A stretch of 41,308 nucleotides of DNA from Pelagicoccus sp. SDUM812003 (GCF_031127815.1 NZ_JARXHY010000023.1:1-41308), one strand, 5' to 3'. Positions 1-9,480 are shown, counted from the stretch's first letter. Program-made: numbers and translations. The notes: generated from the letters alone by a model not told the origin.

Positions 1-1491
1 CCCGAAGCTCACGCCCACCTCGTCGAGCCCCCAGTCGCGCTCCACGCGCTCGAAGCGCAGATCGCCTAGGTTGCGGAACGCGAGGTTGCTCTCTTGCATG
101 ACCGGGCTCGAATTCATGATACGCATACGGGCGCTGGGATGCTCCGCTCTGAAGATCCGCTGGCGCAGATCGTCATTCTGAAACTCTCGCACCATGCCGT
201 TGGTGACGTGCAGATCGATCAGCCCGTCGCAGTCGAGATCCTCGAAGCGCACCGACCAAGTCCAATCGGTACGGGCCAGCCCGGCCAGCCATGCAGCTTC
301 CATGGTCACGCCCAAGCCCGTGTTGAGATGAAGCACGTTGAACATGAACTGGGGGGCGCCCTCTTCGCCTTCGTTGACATCACGCATGGTGTATCGAGTG
401 ACTCCCATGCCTCTCATATCCATTTCATGGTCTGTCGGAGCCATTTCTGCCACCAGCACGTCTATGTGACCGTCGTTATTCACATCGCCAAGATCGGCTC
501 CCATGGATGAATGCGTTTGACGACGCACGACCTGATCGACCACTTCGACAAACCGGATTTCGCCGTTGGCGCACTCGTTGCGATAGAGCTGGTCAGGCGC
601 TGCGAAATCGTTGGCCACCAGCAAATCTGGCCAGCCATCCTCGTCGTAGTCCCACCAAGTCGCGGAGTGGCCTAGGGTTTTGCCGCTAACGCCCGCTTGC
701 TCGGTCACATCCTCAAAGTATCCGTCTCCAGTATTCAGATACAATCTATCGCGACTGCCTTCCGGACTCTTCCTGGCATCGAGCATATTGGTCTGCACAT
801 AAACGTCCAGCCATCCGTCGCGGTTGAAATCGCAAAAGTGCCCCATCCCGCTGGCGCTCGTCAGGTCAAGTCCTCGCCCGCCCTCGGCTTCCAGGAAAGT
901 CCCATCTCCTTGATTGATGAAAAGCTGATTTGGAGCATCGAACCGGCAGACGTACAAGTCGAGCCAGCCATCATTGTCGACGTCTGCAAAGGCGGCGCCC
1001 TGTTTCCAAACGCTTTCTCCCTCCGCTTTATCATCGGAACCAAACCAGCCGGAAACCGAATCGAGCCATCCGCCTGACTTCTCCCCAAGCCCAGCCTGCT
1101 CCGTTACCTGCTCAAATCTCCAGTCACCAAGATTTCGATACAGTTGCGATTGGCCTGTTTTGTTGACGAGAAACAAGTCCACGTTTCCGTCCTTGTCGTA
1201 GTCGGCTACCGCGACGCCTGTTCCGATGGCGCCAAGGGCGAACTCGTTATAGAGCTCGTTCCACATTCGCGAATCCGCGTATTCGTTCACCATGGAAATC
1301 CCCAGGGCTTTCGGATCGAGCTTGGTGAAGAGCGTTTTCCCTTCGCTCTGGGAACGCGGATCCAAAGCGTAGGCCTCCAGACCAGGCATCGACTCGACCG
1401 ACTCTGTGGCGCTGCAAAGCCCTGCTCCGGCAAACAAGGCTGTCATTGAAAACATACTACGCATCATCATACGAAGAAATAGAGAAGGCAT
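1..1491 (-). CDS. Secreted FG-GAP/VCBS repeat protein (CRTAC1-like), 3' end outside window
   Basis: The minus strand is open from an ATG at 1491 to base 1 without a stop, giving 497 residues of a longer protein. The N-terminus (MPSLFLRMMMRSMF, then a small hydrophobic run ending near CSA) looks like an export signal; later in-frame ATGs at 1470 and below are alternative starts. At least six FG-GAP-type motifs with Asp-rich calcium loops follow, for example ADYDKDGNVD, ADVDNDGWLD, CDFNRDGWLD, WDYDEDGWPD, GDVNNDGHID and EDLDCDGLID, each leading into a strand such as LYRNLGD or LYLNTGDG. This pattern is that of CRTAC1-family extracellular beta-propellers, which often end in an ASPIC/UnbV domain; that part would lie beyond the left edge. 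It follows a TonB-dependent receptor on the same strand but is separated from it by a terminator. A role at the cell surface is inferred; the substrate is unknown. Confidence 0.85.
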   Translation of the reverse strand, partial: MPSLFLRMMMRSMFSMTALFAGAGLCSATESVESMPGLEAYALDPRSQSEGKTLFTKLDPKALGISMVNEYADSRMWNELYNEFALGAIGTGVAVADYDKDGNVDLFLVNKTGQSQLYRNLGDWRFEQVTEQAGLGEKSGGWLDSVSGWFGSDDKAEGESVWKQGAAFADVDNDGWLDLYVCRFDAPNQLFINQGDGTFLEAEGGRGLDLTSASGMGHFCDFNRDGWLDVYVQTNMLDARKSPEGSRDRLYLNTGDGYFEDVTEQAGVSGKTLGHSATWWDYDEDGWPDLLVANDFAAPDQLYRNECANGEIRFVEVVDQVVRRQTHSSMGADLGDVNNDGHIDVLVAEMAPTDHEMDMRGMGVTRYTMRDVNEGEEGAPQFMFNVLHLNTGLGVTMEAAWLAGLARTDWTWSVRFEDLDCDGLIDLHVTNGMVREFQNDDLRQRIFRAEHPSARMRIMNSSPVMQESNLAFRNLGDLRFERVERDWGLDEVGVSFG

Positions 1492-1625
1492 CGGCAGAAA
1501 CGATTCGTCATGAGAATAAAAGGACAATGGAGAGCCGGTCCAGTTCATCCGGCTTTCGAACTAGGCGATCCTTGAAATTGGGGCTTTGATTGCAAACTGG
1601 TTCGGACCGAATCCCTGAGCAGATC

Positions 1626-1662
1626 AAAAAAAAAGACGCCCTTGGCCTAAACCAAGGGCGTC
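1626..1662 (-). terminator. Rho-independent terminator of the TonB receptor gene
   Basis: An 11-bp perfect stem (1635-1645 with 1652-1662, loop CCTAAA) lies 24 bases past the receptor stop codon. Read on the minus strand it is followed by nine U residues (A tract 1626-1634). This is a textbook intrinsic terminator, so the downstream VCBS gene probably has its own promoter in the stretch 1492-1625. Confidence 0.93.
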
Positions 1663-1686
1663 GAAGAATCAAATCGGTCAGCCAGT

Positions 1687-4600
1687 CTAGAAACTAAACG
1701 TATTTCTGACCGACCATGTCCGTGCCGGGGCTATGCGGTAGCCAGCTGGTGTACCATCTGGTTGCACCGTGATCGGAATCAATCCCTCATCTGAGAACGC
1801 GTTTCTCACGTTGAGCTGGATTCTCCAATCTAGCCTATCGGTGAGCGCCTTTTCATAACCGACCCAAAGGTCCACATTCGTCTCCGATGGTCCTGTATAT
1901 GGGTTGTCGATTTCGAATCCGGCACTACCATCATCCTGATAGAATGGAGGATAGCCGATAACGATTTCGTCCTGCCAGCGTAGACCACCACCAACACTCA
2001 GGCCCTTGAAGGCGCCATCCGTGAAGTTGTAGTTGGTGATCGCATTGGCACGCCACTTACGAAGCTCAGGAACGTTAGTGCCTTCCTGCAACGCGCGCTG
2101 GGTCCACTCGGAACCAACGTTACCGTTCCACTGGAAGAGCGCGGTTTCATTACCAGCGCCACCCCACCAGATACGGAGGTCGCCTGCAGCGGTTGTATTC
2201 AGAGTTTCGCTGTAAGCATTCATGAACTCAGCGAGGTTTGCACCACCGATATTCTTACGAGACGCTTCCGTCTTGGCCGCATTGAACGCAATGCTCCAGT
2301 TTTCAGTCGGGTTAGCGAGAAGCTCAAACTCATAACCTTCAGAGGTGCTGTCTTCTGTCAGAGCAAATCCGTTTGGAGCACTCGCAGACATTGTTTCACC
2401 TCTCAAAGGAGCTTCCAAGTCGATCCCCCAAGCGGCATAGAAACGAGGGTCGACTTCGCCCTGCCACTGACGCCATGCAGCGATTGCCGCCGCCTCACGG
2501 GCTTGAGCGTCTTCGAGTTCCTCGCCAACGTCCACACCGTAGTTGTACATGGAGTTGCCAGGATCAGGATCCTCTACAGCATTATCGATCGTGTCACCAG
2601 TCCAGTCATACTCGAAGCGGTTGACCCAATTTCCGGACCAAACCTGAGAGTTACCGATGAACCACGCGCCGTCGAGACCACCGCTGTTCGCGTTGGTCGC
2701 TTCAGTTTCATACTTGTTCACGCGGAGCGAGTAGCGGCCGTCCTTGGTCGCCAAGATGAGACCGATATCTTCGGTTTCACCTTGCGGCAGAGGAATGCCC
2801 TCTCCGTACACATCCGTACGAAGCGCTTCCGGCTGGAAGTTGGTGGAGTGGCTGTAGCTCAGGGAGATGTCGATCGGAAGGCTGTCATTCAGGAACTCGT
2901 TCAAGTGAGCGACTGCGCTCCAGCTAGTCGATGTTTCTTCGACAACACTGTAGCTAGCATCCGGCGCTTGAAGGTTGTAGACGCTGGGATCGAGGTTCAG
3001 ATGCTTGTACTGGAGCAAGTAACGAGCTGCACTGTCGGTGTTTTGGGAATGCTCCCAACCTTCAGCAGTGTCCTCACGACGACCGTACGTACCGACGAGA
3101 GCTCCTCCGAAGAGGTGTCCCTGCCAAACGAGGGCCTTGGTCTCGACCTTGCTTCTCTTAAGCTCAGCGCTTGTGGTGAGAAGATCACGATTGGCTTGAG
3201 AGTCTTCAGCGTGGGTTACGTTGAAGGGTACTGGTCTCCAACCAACGTAGTTCGCTGGATTCCTGCTCTGGGTCGAGTAGTAAGGACCACGATCGTCCGG
3301 ATCATCGGGATCCCCTTCTTGGAAGAGAGGATGATCGGGGCCTACGTGGTAGTTATTTATCCATTCGGCCGCGGGATCGACGTATCCTGCCGCATTCGGA
3401 TCGAGCGGATGCGCCCAAGTCGAATCAAAGGCCATGATGGTGCCTGAGTTCGGACGGTAGCGCGTCTTGGTCGCTGGCAAGTTAGCGCCCGAGAGACTGC
3501 TGCGATTGCTCAGGTTCGGGCCCATGTAGATCACCGTATTGACGGCAAACAAGTTGCTGTCGAAGTCAGCTTCGGAGGGCTGTGGAGCGATGAATTCACG
3601 ATACGCCTCATCTACGATGGCATAACGCAAGAAGTTGCGTTGGTCCGTATCGCGTTCATCACGGCCAAGCAGACCAGTGAAGGTATGCTTGCCGAGCAGC
3701 TTGTTGAGGAATGAGTCGCTATCGTTTTCCTGGAAGTCGTAGGTCGCGAACGCCGTCATACGGGTAGCGCTACGATCAGACAGGAACGTATTGTTGCCGA
3801 ACTGGCCACGGTCGCTGATGAACGCACGGCCCACGTTTGGATTTGGAGTACCGTCCTGGAATGGCTCACCATTGAGTCCTTCGGGAGTACCATCCGCGTG
3901 AACAGCCATCATATCGATGTAGATGGCCTGTTTAGAGCCAGACAGGAGGCTGTACTGCCCATTGTCGTAGCTCTGCGTGTGGTGCGACAATTCCCAACCA
4001 ACCTTGTTGTTCAGGTAAGTCTGAGCCAAGCTGGCCTGGAACATGTCGAAGTTCTGGAACTCGTTCTTGTTCGGACCATCTAGGAGGTTGTTGTAGAAGT
4101 CGAATGCAGTCGGATCAGTGATCTGGTTGTTCTTGTAAACACCGAGATCAGCGTACGGCTGACCGGAGTTGAACGCCCAAGCCGACTGAGTCGCGATTCC
4201 CACCGGACGGTGGAACGACACGATCCCTTGGTTGGGAGTAACCACGCCCTCTTCGTTGATACCACGGCGCTGCCGCCATTCCTGCAACCAATAGGTGGGA
4301 TTTTCCGGATCGCCAGTGAAGTAACCGAGCGGGCCACCAAAACTATCAGCGAAGTTGCCGACGTATGGATTGTACGCTGGGTTCGGCTGACCTGCATTCG
4401 GTCCACCATTGATGGTGGGACGCTGCTGGCCATGGTTCGGACGACCTGTGTTGTCATCCTGCACCTGGAACGGGTTGTAGGTAGCGCGATTGATGTGATT
4501 GAAAGTGCGAGTCCCGTCTCCGTTTTGGTAGGTGCCAGAGTAGAACCAAGGGCTGATCAAGTCGACTGGTGGCAGGGAGCGAGGGTTGTTGCTCTCTACT

Positions 4601-5436
4601 TCTCCAGTTTCGAACTTGGCCTTGAAGTTCGTCGTCATGTTTTCCCCATTCAGGAAGCTTGGGTCGTAACGCAGAGCGGCGAACAGTCGCTCGTCGAGAT
4701 TGTACGCGGGATCCTGCTTGAACTTTTCGTCGTCGCGAAGGGCCGTGATACGAATCGCAAGTTCATCCTCCAGGATGACCTTGTTGAAGTCGAACACGGT
4801 GCGAAGACTGCCGTGTTCGTCGAAACGAAGTTCCACTTCCCCTTCGTTCTCCCACGAGGCGTTCTTAAGCCCGACGTTGATCAGACCGGCAGGACTTCCC
4901 AAACCGAAGAGAATCGAGTTAGGACCTCTCTGCAGCTCGACGCGGTCCACGTTGTATCCATCCCAAGGAATGTCGGAGATGAAGTAGTCGCGAGAGTTGT
5001 CGGCGTTGGTCAGTCCGCGGACACGCGTGTTCGCGTTCGGGTTGATGAACTTGCTCGACTCGTCGAGAAGAGCCGAGTCGCCGGCCCCTGCATAGTTACC
5101 CTCGATACTGCCTACTTCCGTACCGACGGTGTACTGCAGAAGGGTCGTGTTGTCCGTGGCGCCGGTGTCCTCGAGAAACTGCTCCGTTACCACCGAGATG
5201 GCGCTACCAACGTCGCGCAATTCGGTGTTGAGGCGGTTACCAGCGAGGGTGGAGACGGCTCGATAGCCCCCTCCTTCTTCTGCCGTCACCTCAAATGGCG
5301 ACAGCTCGAATATTTCCTCTTCCTCATCTTCTTGAGCATGGACAAGAGGGGCTACTAGGAGCATGGCGCCGCAGAGCATCGTCCGGGTGCCGTACCTAGG
5401 TAGGTATCTATTTGTCTGTTTGATATGTTTGTTCAT
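1687..5436 (-). CDS. TonB-dependent outer-membrane receptor
   Basis: This encodes a protein of about 1249 residues. An export signal at the start (MNKHIKQ..., hydrophobic AMLLVAPLVHA, likely cleavage after residue 34) is followed by an acidic stretch and the motif LSPFEVTA (residues 45-52), which is usual for receptors of this group in Opitutia. The plug domain follows, with RVELQRGPNSILFGLGSPAG around residues 170-190, then a long 22-strand-type barrel rich in Asn, Tyr and Trp that ends in the outer-membrane signature (...VRNTFSF, terminal Phe). The frame is open 30 codons further upstream to 5526, but that extension lacks signal-peptide character, so the ATG at 5436 is preferred. It is much longer than siderophore receptors (650-750 residues), so a carbohydrate or other large ligand is likely. 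No SusD-like partner is present. Ligand unknown. Confidence 0.93.
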   Translation of the reverse strand: MNKHIKQTNRYLPRYGTRTMLCGAMLLVAPLVHAQEDEEEEIFELSPFEVTAEEGGGYRAVSTLAGNRLNTELRDVGSAISVVTEQFLEDTGATDNTTLLQYTVGTEVGSIEGNYAGAGDSALLDESSKFINPNANTRVRGLTNADNSRDYFISDIPWDGYNVDRVELQRGPNSILFGLGSPAGLINVGLKNASWENEGEVELRFDEHGSLRTVFDFNKVILEDELAIRITALRDDEKFKQDPAYNLDERLFAALRYDPSFLNGENMTTNFKAKFETGEVESNNPRSLPPVDLISPWFYSGTYQNGDGTRTFNHINRATYNPFQVQDDNTGRPNHGQQRPTINGGPNAGQPNPAYNPYVGNFADSFGGPLGYFTGDPENPTYWLQEWRQRRGINEEGVVTPNQGIVSFHRPVGIATQSAWAFNSGQPYADLGVYKNNQITDPTAFDFYNNLLDGPNKNEFQNFDMFQASLAQTYLNNKVGWELSHHTQSYDNGQYSLLSGSKQAIYIDMMAVHADGTPEGLNGEPFQDGTPNPNVGRAFISDRGQFGNNTFLSDRSATRMTAFATYDFQENDSDSFLNKLLGKHTFTGLLGRDERDTDQRNFLRYAIVDEAYREFIAPQPSEADFDSNLFAVNTVIYMGPNLSNRSSLSGANLPATKTRYRPNSGTIMAFDSTWAHPLDPNAAGYVDPAAEWINNYHVGPDHPLFQEGDPDDPDDRGPYYSTQSRNPANYVGWRPVPFNVTHAEDSQANRDLLTTSAELKRSKVETKALVWQGHLFGGALVGTYGRREDTAEGWEHSQNTDSAARYLLQYKHLNLDPSVYNLQAPDASYSVVEETSTSWSAVAHLNEFLNDSLPIDISLSYSHSTNFQPEALRTDVYGEGIPLPQGETEDIGLILATKDGRYSLRVNKYETEATNANSGGLDGAWFIGNSQVWSGNWVNRFEYDWTGDTIDNAVEDPDPGNSMYNYGVDVGEELEDAQAREAAAIAAWRQWQGEVDPRFYAAWGIDLEAPLRGETMSASAPNGFALTEDSTSEGYEFELLANPTENWSIAFNAAKTEASRKNIGGANLAEFMNAYSETLNTTAAGDLRIWWGGAGNETALFQWNGNVGSEWTQRALQEGTNVPELRKWRANAITNYNFTDGAFKGLSVGGGLRWQDEIVIGYPPFYQDDGSAGFEIDNPYTGPSETNVDLWVGYEKALTDRLDWRIQLNVRNAFSDEGLIPITVQPDGTPAGYRIAPARTWSVRNTFSF

Positions 5437-5898
5437 GGTTGTCTTTGCGGTAGCATGGAGCCTTCGCCACATGAACGGGCCGAAATAAAAAGCGGCCGAT
5501 CCATGGCGAAAGCGCCAAAGAGTCATCAGGGTGCGGGGTAGATCGTACTCAGGTAAAGGGGCATGTAAGTTGCGGCAGTCTGAAGATTTTCCGAGGTAGC
5601 GTCAGCGAGGAAAATCAGAGACCTAGATCTTCGAACGAAGGCCATTGAAAGGGCCGCTATTTAGGGGTGTCAAACTTTATGGCCGGGCGGGACTCCTCAA
5701 TCATTTAGACGTTCAAAGAAATCCTAAACATTTCGTATTACGTTGTCATACAGCGACTTGGAAATCTGTTTTGTAAAAACGATTTAACGTTAGAAAACCC
5801 TCGTTTTCTCTAGATTTCAAACTTCTATGAAAGCGTCCTTACTCACACATTAGAATAGTGGATACCCCGAGATTTTCAACCGGAGACAAACGAAACTC
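5437..5898. promoter_or_regulatory. Divergent intergenic region, receptor / kinase
   Basis: These 462 bases separate two divergently read genes and must hold both promoters. Bases 5650-5880 are clearly AT-richer than the surroundings. A TAGAAT at 5851-5856 could be a -10 box for the rightward gene, but I see no convincing -35 partner. I recognise no gene, RNA or riboswitch here. Confidence 0.4.
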
Positions 5899-6447
5899 AT
5901 GATGAAAAAAGCGCTAAATTTGGTGGTCGGAGCGCCAGCTTCAGGTAAAACCACCTTCGCTCGAAGGCTCGCGACTCGGCGCAAGGCGGCGCTATTCGAC
6001 ATCGACGAATGCACCGAAACCTTGGTCCGAGCGGCGCTGACGGCCATGGGAGAATCGCCCGACGATCGCGACAGCCCAGTCTTCAAGACAACCTTCCGCG
6101 ACCCGATCTACCAGAGTCTCATGGACATGGCTCGAGGCAACCTCGGCCATGTCGATGTGGTCGTCTGCGGACCTTTCACCAAGGAGATGCGAAATCCAAA
6201 CTGGCTGCAGGATGTGCAAGCGCAAATCGGGCTGCCCTGCTCGGTCCGGGCCTACTTCGTATACTGCGACTCCGAGGTCAGGCGCAGCCGAATGCTCGCT
6301 CGCGGAAACCCGCGCGACGCATCCAAGCTGGCGGACTGGAGCGCCCATGAAGCGTACTACTTGGGAAGCCCGTCCCCTCTCTACCCCCATGTCGCGGTCG
6401 ATACCGCTAGCGAGGAATCGATCGAGCGCTCCCTGAGGGTAGACTAA
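5899..6447 (+). CDS. P-loop kinase-like protein (AAA_33 / zeta-toxin fold)
   Basis: This is a 182-residue soluble protein. It opens with a strand and a Walker A loop (GAPASGKTT, residues 11-19), followed by FDIDE (acidic residues expected in substrate or Mg binding), a Walker-B-like strand (DVVVCGPF) and an Arg-rich lid (CDSEVRRSRMLARGNPR). This is the layout of the AAA_33 family of small nucleotide-dependent kinases. The substrate cannot be read from the sequence. GGAG at 5882-5885, 13 bases before the start, is one of the few Shine-Dalgarno-like sites in the window; the second ATG at 5902 is an alternative start. No antitoxin-like partner gene lies beside it, which argues against a toxin. 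It converges on the ABC-F gene with only 20 bases between the stops. Confidence 0.8.
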   Translation: MMKKALNLVVGAPASGKTTFARRLATRRKAALFDIDECTETLVRAALTAMGESPDDRDSPVFKTTFRDPIYQSLMDMARGNLGHVDVVVCGPFTKEMRNPNWLQDVQAQIGLPCSVRAYFVYCDSEVRRSRMLARGNPRDASKLADWSAHEAYYLGSPSPLYPHVAVDTASEESIERSLRVD

Positions 6448-6467
6448 GCGCCCACTGCCATCGTTCG

Positions 6468-8093
6468 CTAGCTACCGGATTGCTCCTGCTGCAAGCGCTC
6501 GATATATTCGCTCACGTTGCAGGTGAGCAAGCGGGTGCCGTCCTTGCGGACCTCGAGCACCTTGTTCACCAAGGGGTCGAGAAAGTCGCGGTCGTGGCTC
6601 ACCAGAATCACCGTGCCATCGAACTCGCGAATCGCGTCCTGAAGCGTTTCCTTGCTCAAGATGTCCAAGTGATTGGTCGGCTCGTCCAAGATGATGGTAT
6701 TGGCCCGCCTCATGAGGATCTTAGCCAGCGCCAGTCGATTGCGCTCTCCACCGGAGAGCACCGTGGTCGATTTGAAGACGTCGTCCTTGCGAAACAGCAA
6801 GGCGCCCAGGACGCCGCGTGGATTGGTATCCTCGTGCCCGGCTTCGGCAGCCGCTTCCTCGACCTCCTCGAGCACGGTCTTTTTGGGGTCCAGCTCCTCG
6901 GCTTGCTGCTGGGCGAAGTAAGCGAGCACCGTATTGATTCCTACAATACGCTCCCCTTCTTGAAACGGCTCCACTCCGGCGAGCACGCGAGCCAAAGTCG
7001 ACTTGCCCGCGCCGTTGACGCCCACGATCGCGATGCGGTCCCCCTTGTCGATGTGGAAGTTGAAATTGTCGAACACCGTGAGGTCGCCATAGCGCTTCGA
7101 CATCCCAACCAGCTCGATCACCTTTTGACTGCTCGGCGGCGGTTCCGGAAAACGGAAGAAGATCTTCTTCTCGAACTTCGGCAGTTCGATCGGTTCGATT
7201 TTCTCCAAGGCTTTGATTCGACTTTGCACCATGGAAGCCTTCTTCACGTTGGAACGGAAGCGATTGATGAAATCCTTCTGACGTTGGATCTCCTTCTCCT
7301 GATTGGCCTTCTGCTTGCGGAGGGCATCCAATCGGGCCTGCGACTCCTTCACGTAAAAGCTGTATCCACCTTTGTAGGACTCGATGCTGCCCATGCTCAA
7401 GTGAAGGGTGCGATCTGTCACCGTATCCAAAAAAGCCCTATCGTGCGAGATCACCATGATGGCCCCCTCGTATCGGGTGAGGTAGTCCTCGAACCAGTTT
7501 TGGGCGATGATGTCGAGATGGTTGGTCGGCTCGTCCAGCAGCAGCAGCGATGGCTGGCGCAGCAGCAGCTTGGCTAGGGCGATACGCATCTGCCACCCGC
7601 CGGAAAACTCTCCCGTATCGCGATCGAAGTCGCTCTTCTCGAAACCGAGGCCCATCAGCACGCGCTCGATCTTGGACTTCATCTTCTCCGGCTCGTATTC
7701 CTCCAGCTTGTGCTCCCAGCCCCCGATCGTGTCGATCATGTCATAGTACTCCTCGCTGCTGGTATCCATTTCGGCCAGTTTCTCGTCCGCCTCGTCGATC
7801 TTGGCTTGGAGCTCCAGGGCGTCGTCGAAGGCGGTCTCCACCTCGGCGTACAGACTGCGTCCGCGAACTTCGATGCCATCCTGCGGCAGGTAGCCTAGGG
7901 TGACCCAATCGGGCCTTTCCAATTCTCCCCCATCGATCTCCACTTCGCCAAGCATAAGCTTGAGCAGGGTGGATTTGCCCGCCCCGTTGGAGCCAACGAG
8001 TCCAATGCGGTCACGCGAGTTGATGGTCAGCGTGACATCACCGAAAATGACTTTTTCACCGTAGCGTAGATGGAGATTCTTTAGACCGATCAT
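6468..8093 (-). CDS. ABC-F family ATPase (ribosome-associated type)
   Basis: This 541-residue protein has two ABC ATPase domains and no membrane segment. Domain 1 carries Walker A GSNGAGKST (about 34-42), signature FSGGWQMR and Walker B LLLLDEPTNHLD. Domain 2 carries Walker A GVNGAGKST (about 361), signature LSGGERNR and TIILDEPTNHLD. Between them is the charged linker (residues about 240-310, rich in Lys, Arg and Gln) that in ABC-F proteins forms the P-site tRNA interaction motif. Family members (EttA, Uup, YbiT, YdiF) bind the ribosomal E site and tune or rescue translation. No long C-terminal coiled coil of the Uup type is present, so a YbiT/YdiF-like member is more likely. The start MIGLKNLHLRYG fits the family exactly. 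Confidence 0.93.
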   Translation of the reverse strand: MIGLKNLHLRYGEKVIFGDVTLTINSRDRIGLVGSNGAGKSTLLKLMLGEVEIDGGELERPDWVTLGYLPQDGIEVRGRSLYAEVETAFDDALELQAKIDEADEKLAEMDTSSEEYYDMIDTIGGWEHKLEEYEPEKMKSKIERVLMGLGFEKSDFDRDTGEFSGGWQMRIALAKLLLRQPSLLLLDEPTNHLDIIAQNWFEDYLTRYEGAIMVISHDRAFLDTVTDRTLHLSMGSIESYKGGYSFYVKESQARLDALRKQKANQEKEIQRQKDFINRFRSNVKKASMVQSRIKALEKIEPIELPKFEKKIFFRFPEPPPSSQKVIELVGMSKRYGDLTVFDNFNFHIDKGDRIAIVGVNGAGKSTLARVLAGVEPFQEGERIVGINTVLAYFAQQQAEELDPKKTVLEEVEEAAAEAGHEDTNPRGVLGALLFRKDDVFKSTTVLSGGERNRLALAKILMRRANTIILDEPTNHLDILSKETLQDAIREFDGTVILVSHDRDFLDPLVNKVLEVRKDGTRLLTCNVSEYIERLQQEQSGS

Positions 8094-8128
8094 AACTGAA
8101 AAGCGGCGACCTTAAGAAGGCCGTATGA

Positions 8129-8161
8129 AAAAACAACGGCTCATTCGAAAAAATGAGCCGT
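8129..8161 (-). terminator. Intrinsic terminator of the desaturase gene
   Basis: A 10-bp perfect stem (8136-8145 with 8152-8161, loop CGAAAA) lies 31 bases past the desaturase stop. On the minus strand it is followed by TG and six U residues. It separates the desaturase transcript from the ABC-F gene that follows on the same strand. Confidence 0.9.
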
Positions 8162-8192
8162 CAAAGTAAAAATGGGTGAAGCGCCTGGGAAG

Positions 8193-9296
8193 CTAGTGAG
8201 CGTGCCCGAGCTCGTAGCGAGAGGACATGAACTCGGTGAGCGAGATCCAGGACTTCCACATGGCGTGCAGCTCGTGCTTGAGCTGCCTCACCTCGATCTC
8301 GAGCAGTTTGCGACGCTCCTCGGTGGCGTTTCGCATCTCCTTCAGCTTGGCCATCAGGGCCGCCGCCTTCGACTCGAAGCTTTCAGAGAGGTGCTCCAAT
8401 CGATGCTGCAGCTCCTTCGAGGTCTCGTCCAACTCCTGCCGGATGCGATCCATGAGCAAACTCTTGTCCTTCTTGACCAGGATTTGGCGCAGTTTCACGT
8501 CGTTTACCCAACGCAGATCCGAAACCAGTCCCAGCTTCGAAGAGAGCCAGATCAGCCACTTGGTGGGATCGAAATGGTACCAGCGAACGCCGTTGCGGTA
8601 GTCGTTCGCCATGGTGTGGTGATAGTTGTGGTAGCCTTCTCCGAAGGTGAAGATGGCGAGAATCGCGTTGTCCACCGCGGATAGCTCCTTGGCGTAGGTG
8701 CGAGCGCCCCAAACGTGGCAGAGGCTGTTGATGAACCAAGTGCAGTGGTGAATGGCGAACAACCGGGCCACGCTGGCGAACAGAGCCGCCACTGGATGCA
8801 TGAAAAGACAGCCGAGGCCGAAAACCGCCAGATTGACGAAAGCCGTCATCAGGATGTAGTGGCGATGCTGGAACATCACGCGAGGATTCTTCATCAGGTC
8901 CTTGACCAGTCGCTCGTCTATCGGCTCGTCATAGGTGAACATCCACCACATGTGGGCATACCAGAAGCCCTTCTTGATGCTGTACGGGTCCTTGTCGGTA
9001 TCCACGTGGCTGTGATGGATGCGGTGGTCGTGCGACCATTGCAAAGCCGAGGCTTCCACGGCCAAGCTCGAAGAAAGCAGGCAGCCCCACTCGTAAACCG
9101 GTTTCGCCTTGTAGGTGTTGTGTGAAAACAACCGATGGTACCCCGCCGTGATGGAAAAGACCGAAATCGCCCAGGTGACGGCGAAAAAGATGACGGACGC
9201 CCAGCTGAAATGCGGCAGGTACGCCGGCACGAGAGCGATCAGCAGGACGTGGTAGCCTGCTACAAATGCGAAAATTCCCCAGTTCTTGATACTCAT
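8193..9296 (-). CDS. Acyl-CoA/acyl-lipid delta-9-type fatty acid desaturase
   Basis: This is a 367-residue integral membrane di-iron desaturase that introduces a double bond into acyl chains. The three histidine boxes are HRLFSH (54-59), HDHRIHHSH (89-97) and HNYHH (223-227), with hydrophobic segments at about 5-28, 32-52, 148-170 and 175-195. The last 90 residues (about 270-360) are strongly charged and heptad-like (RQELDETSKELQHRLEHL and on), so a C-terminal coiled coil is predicted. The frame is open to an ATG at 9341, but the ATG at 9296 (MSIKNWGIFAF) puts the first membrane helix at the N-terminus as usual. The gene stands alone between a terminator and an operator-like inverted repeat. 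It probably adjusts membrane fluidity. Confidence 0.93.
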   Translation of the reverse strand: MSIKNWGIFAFVAGYHVLLIALVPAYLPHFSWASVIFFAVTWAISVFSITAGYHRLFSHNTYKAKPVYEWGCLLSSSLAVEASALQWSHDHRIHHSHVDTDKDPYSIKKGFWYAHMWWMFTYDEPIDERLVKDLMKNPRVMFQHRHYILMTAFVNLAVFGLGCLFMHPVAALFASVARLFAIHHCTWFINSLCHVWGARTYAKELSAVDNAILAIFTFGEGYHNYHHTMANDYRNGVRWYHFDPTKWLIWLSSKLGLVSDLRWVNDVKLRQILVKKDKSLLMDRIRQELDETSKELQHRLEHLSESFESKAAALMAKLKEMRNATEERRKLLEIEVRQLKHELHAMWKSWISLTEFMSSRYELGHAH

Positions 9297-9348
9297 TGGA
9301 TAGTGACGAAAAGCGATAAGAGGGCATGCATTCACGCCCATGGCCAGC

Positions 9349-9368
9349 TTATCTTGTCCATAAGATAA
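9349..9368. promoter_or_regulatory. Inverted repeat, possible operator upstream of the desaturase
   Basis: TTATCTT (9349-9355) and AAGATAA (9362-9368) are perfect 7-base arms around a 6-base spacer, 52 bases upstream of the preferred desaturase start and in an AT-rich patch (9349-9380) suitable for a promoter. The symmetry and spacing suit a dimeric repressor. No regulator gene is adjacent, so the binding protein is unknown. The HAD phosphatase gene diverges on the other side and could share the site. Confidence 0.45.
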
Positions 9369-9480
9369 TTATTTAACAACTTTCCCTGAGCCTCGTTCCA
9401 CGACTTATCGGCTTTCGTCCGGGCAAAACGATTGCCATGCCCTGCGATCCGCGCCACCCACAACGCGAATCGTACAAGCC

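Noticed and set aside
2503-5358. Two long plus-strand frames inside the TonB receptor gene
   Set aside because: They are antisense shadows of a gene with signal peptide, plug and terminal Phe, and show no domains of their own.
1687-5436. SusC/SusD pair for polysaccharide uptake
   Set aside because: No SusD-like lipoprotein gene is adjacent; the neighbour is a VCBS propeller protein.
5899-6447. Zeta-type toxin of a toxin-antitoxin pair
   Set aside because: Only the P-loop fold is shared; there is no small antitoxin gene next to it.
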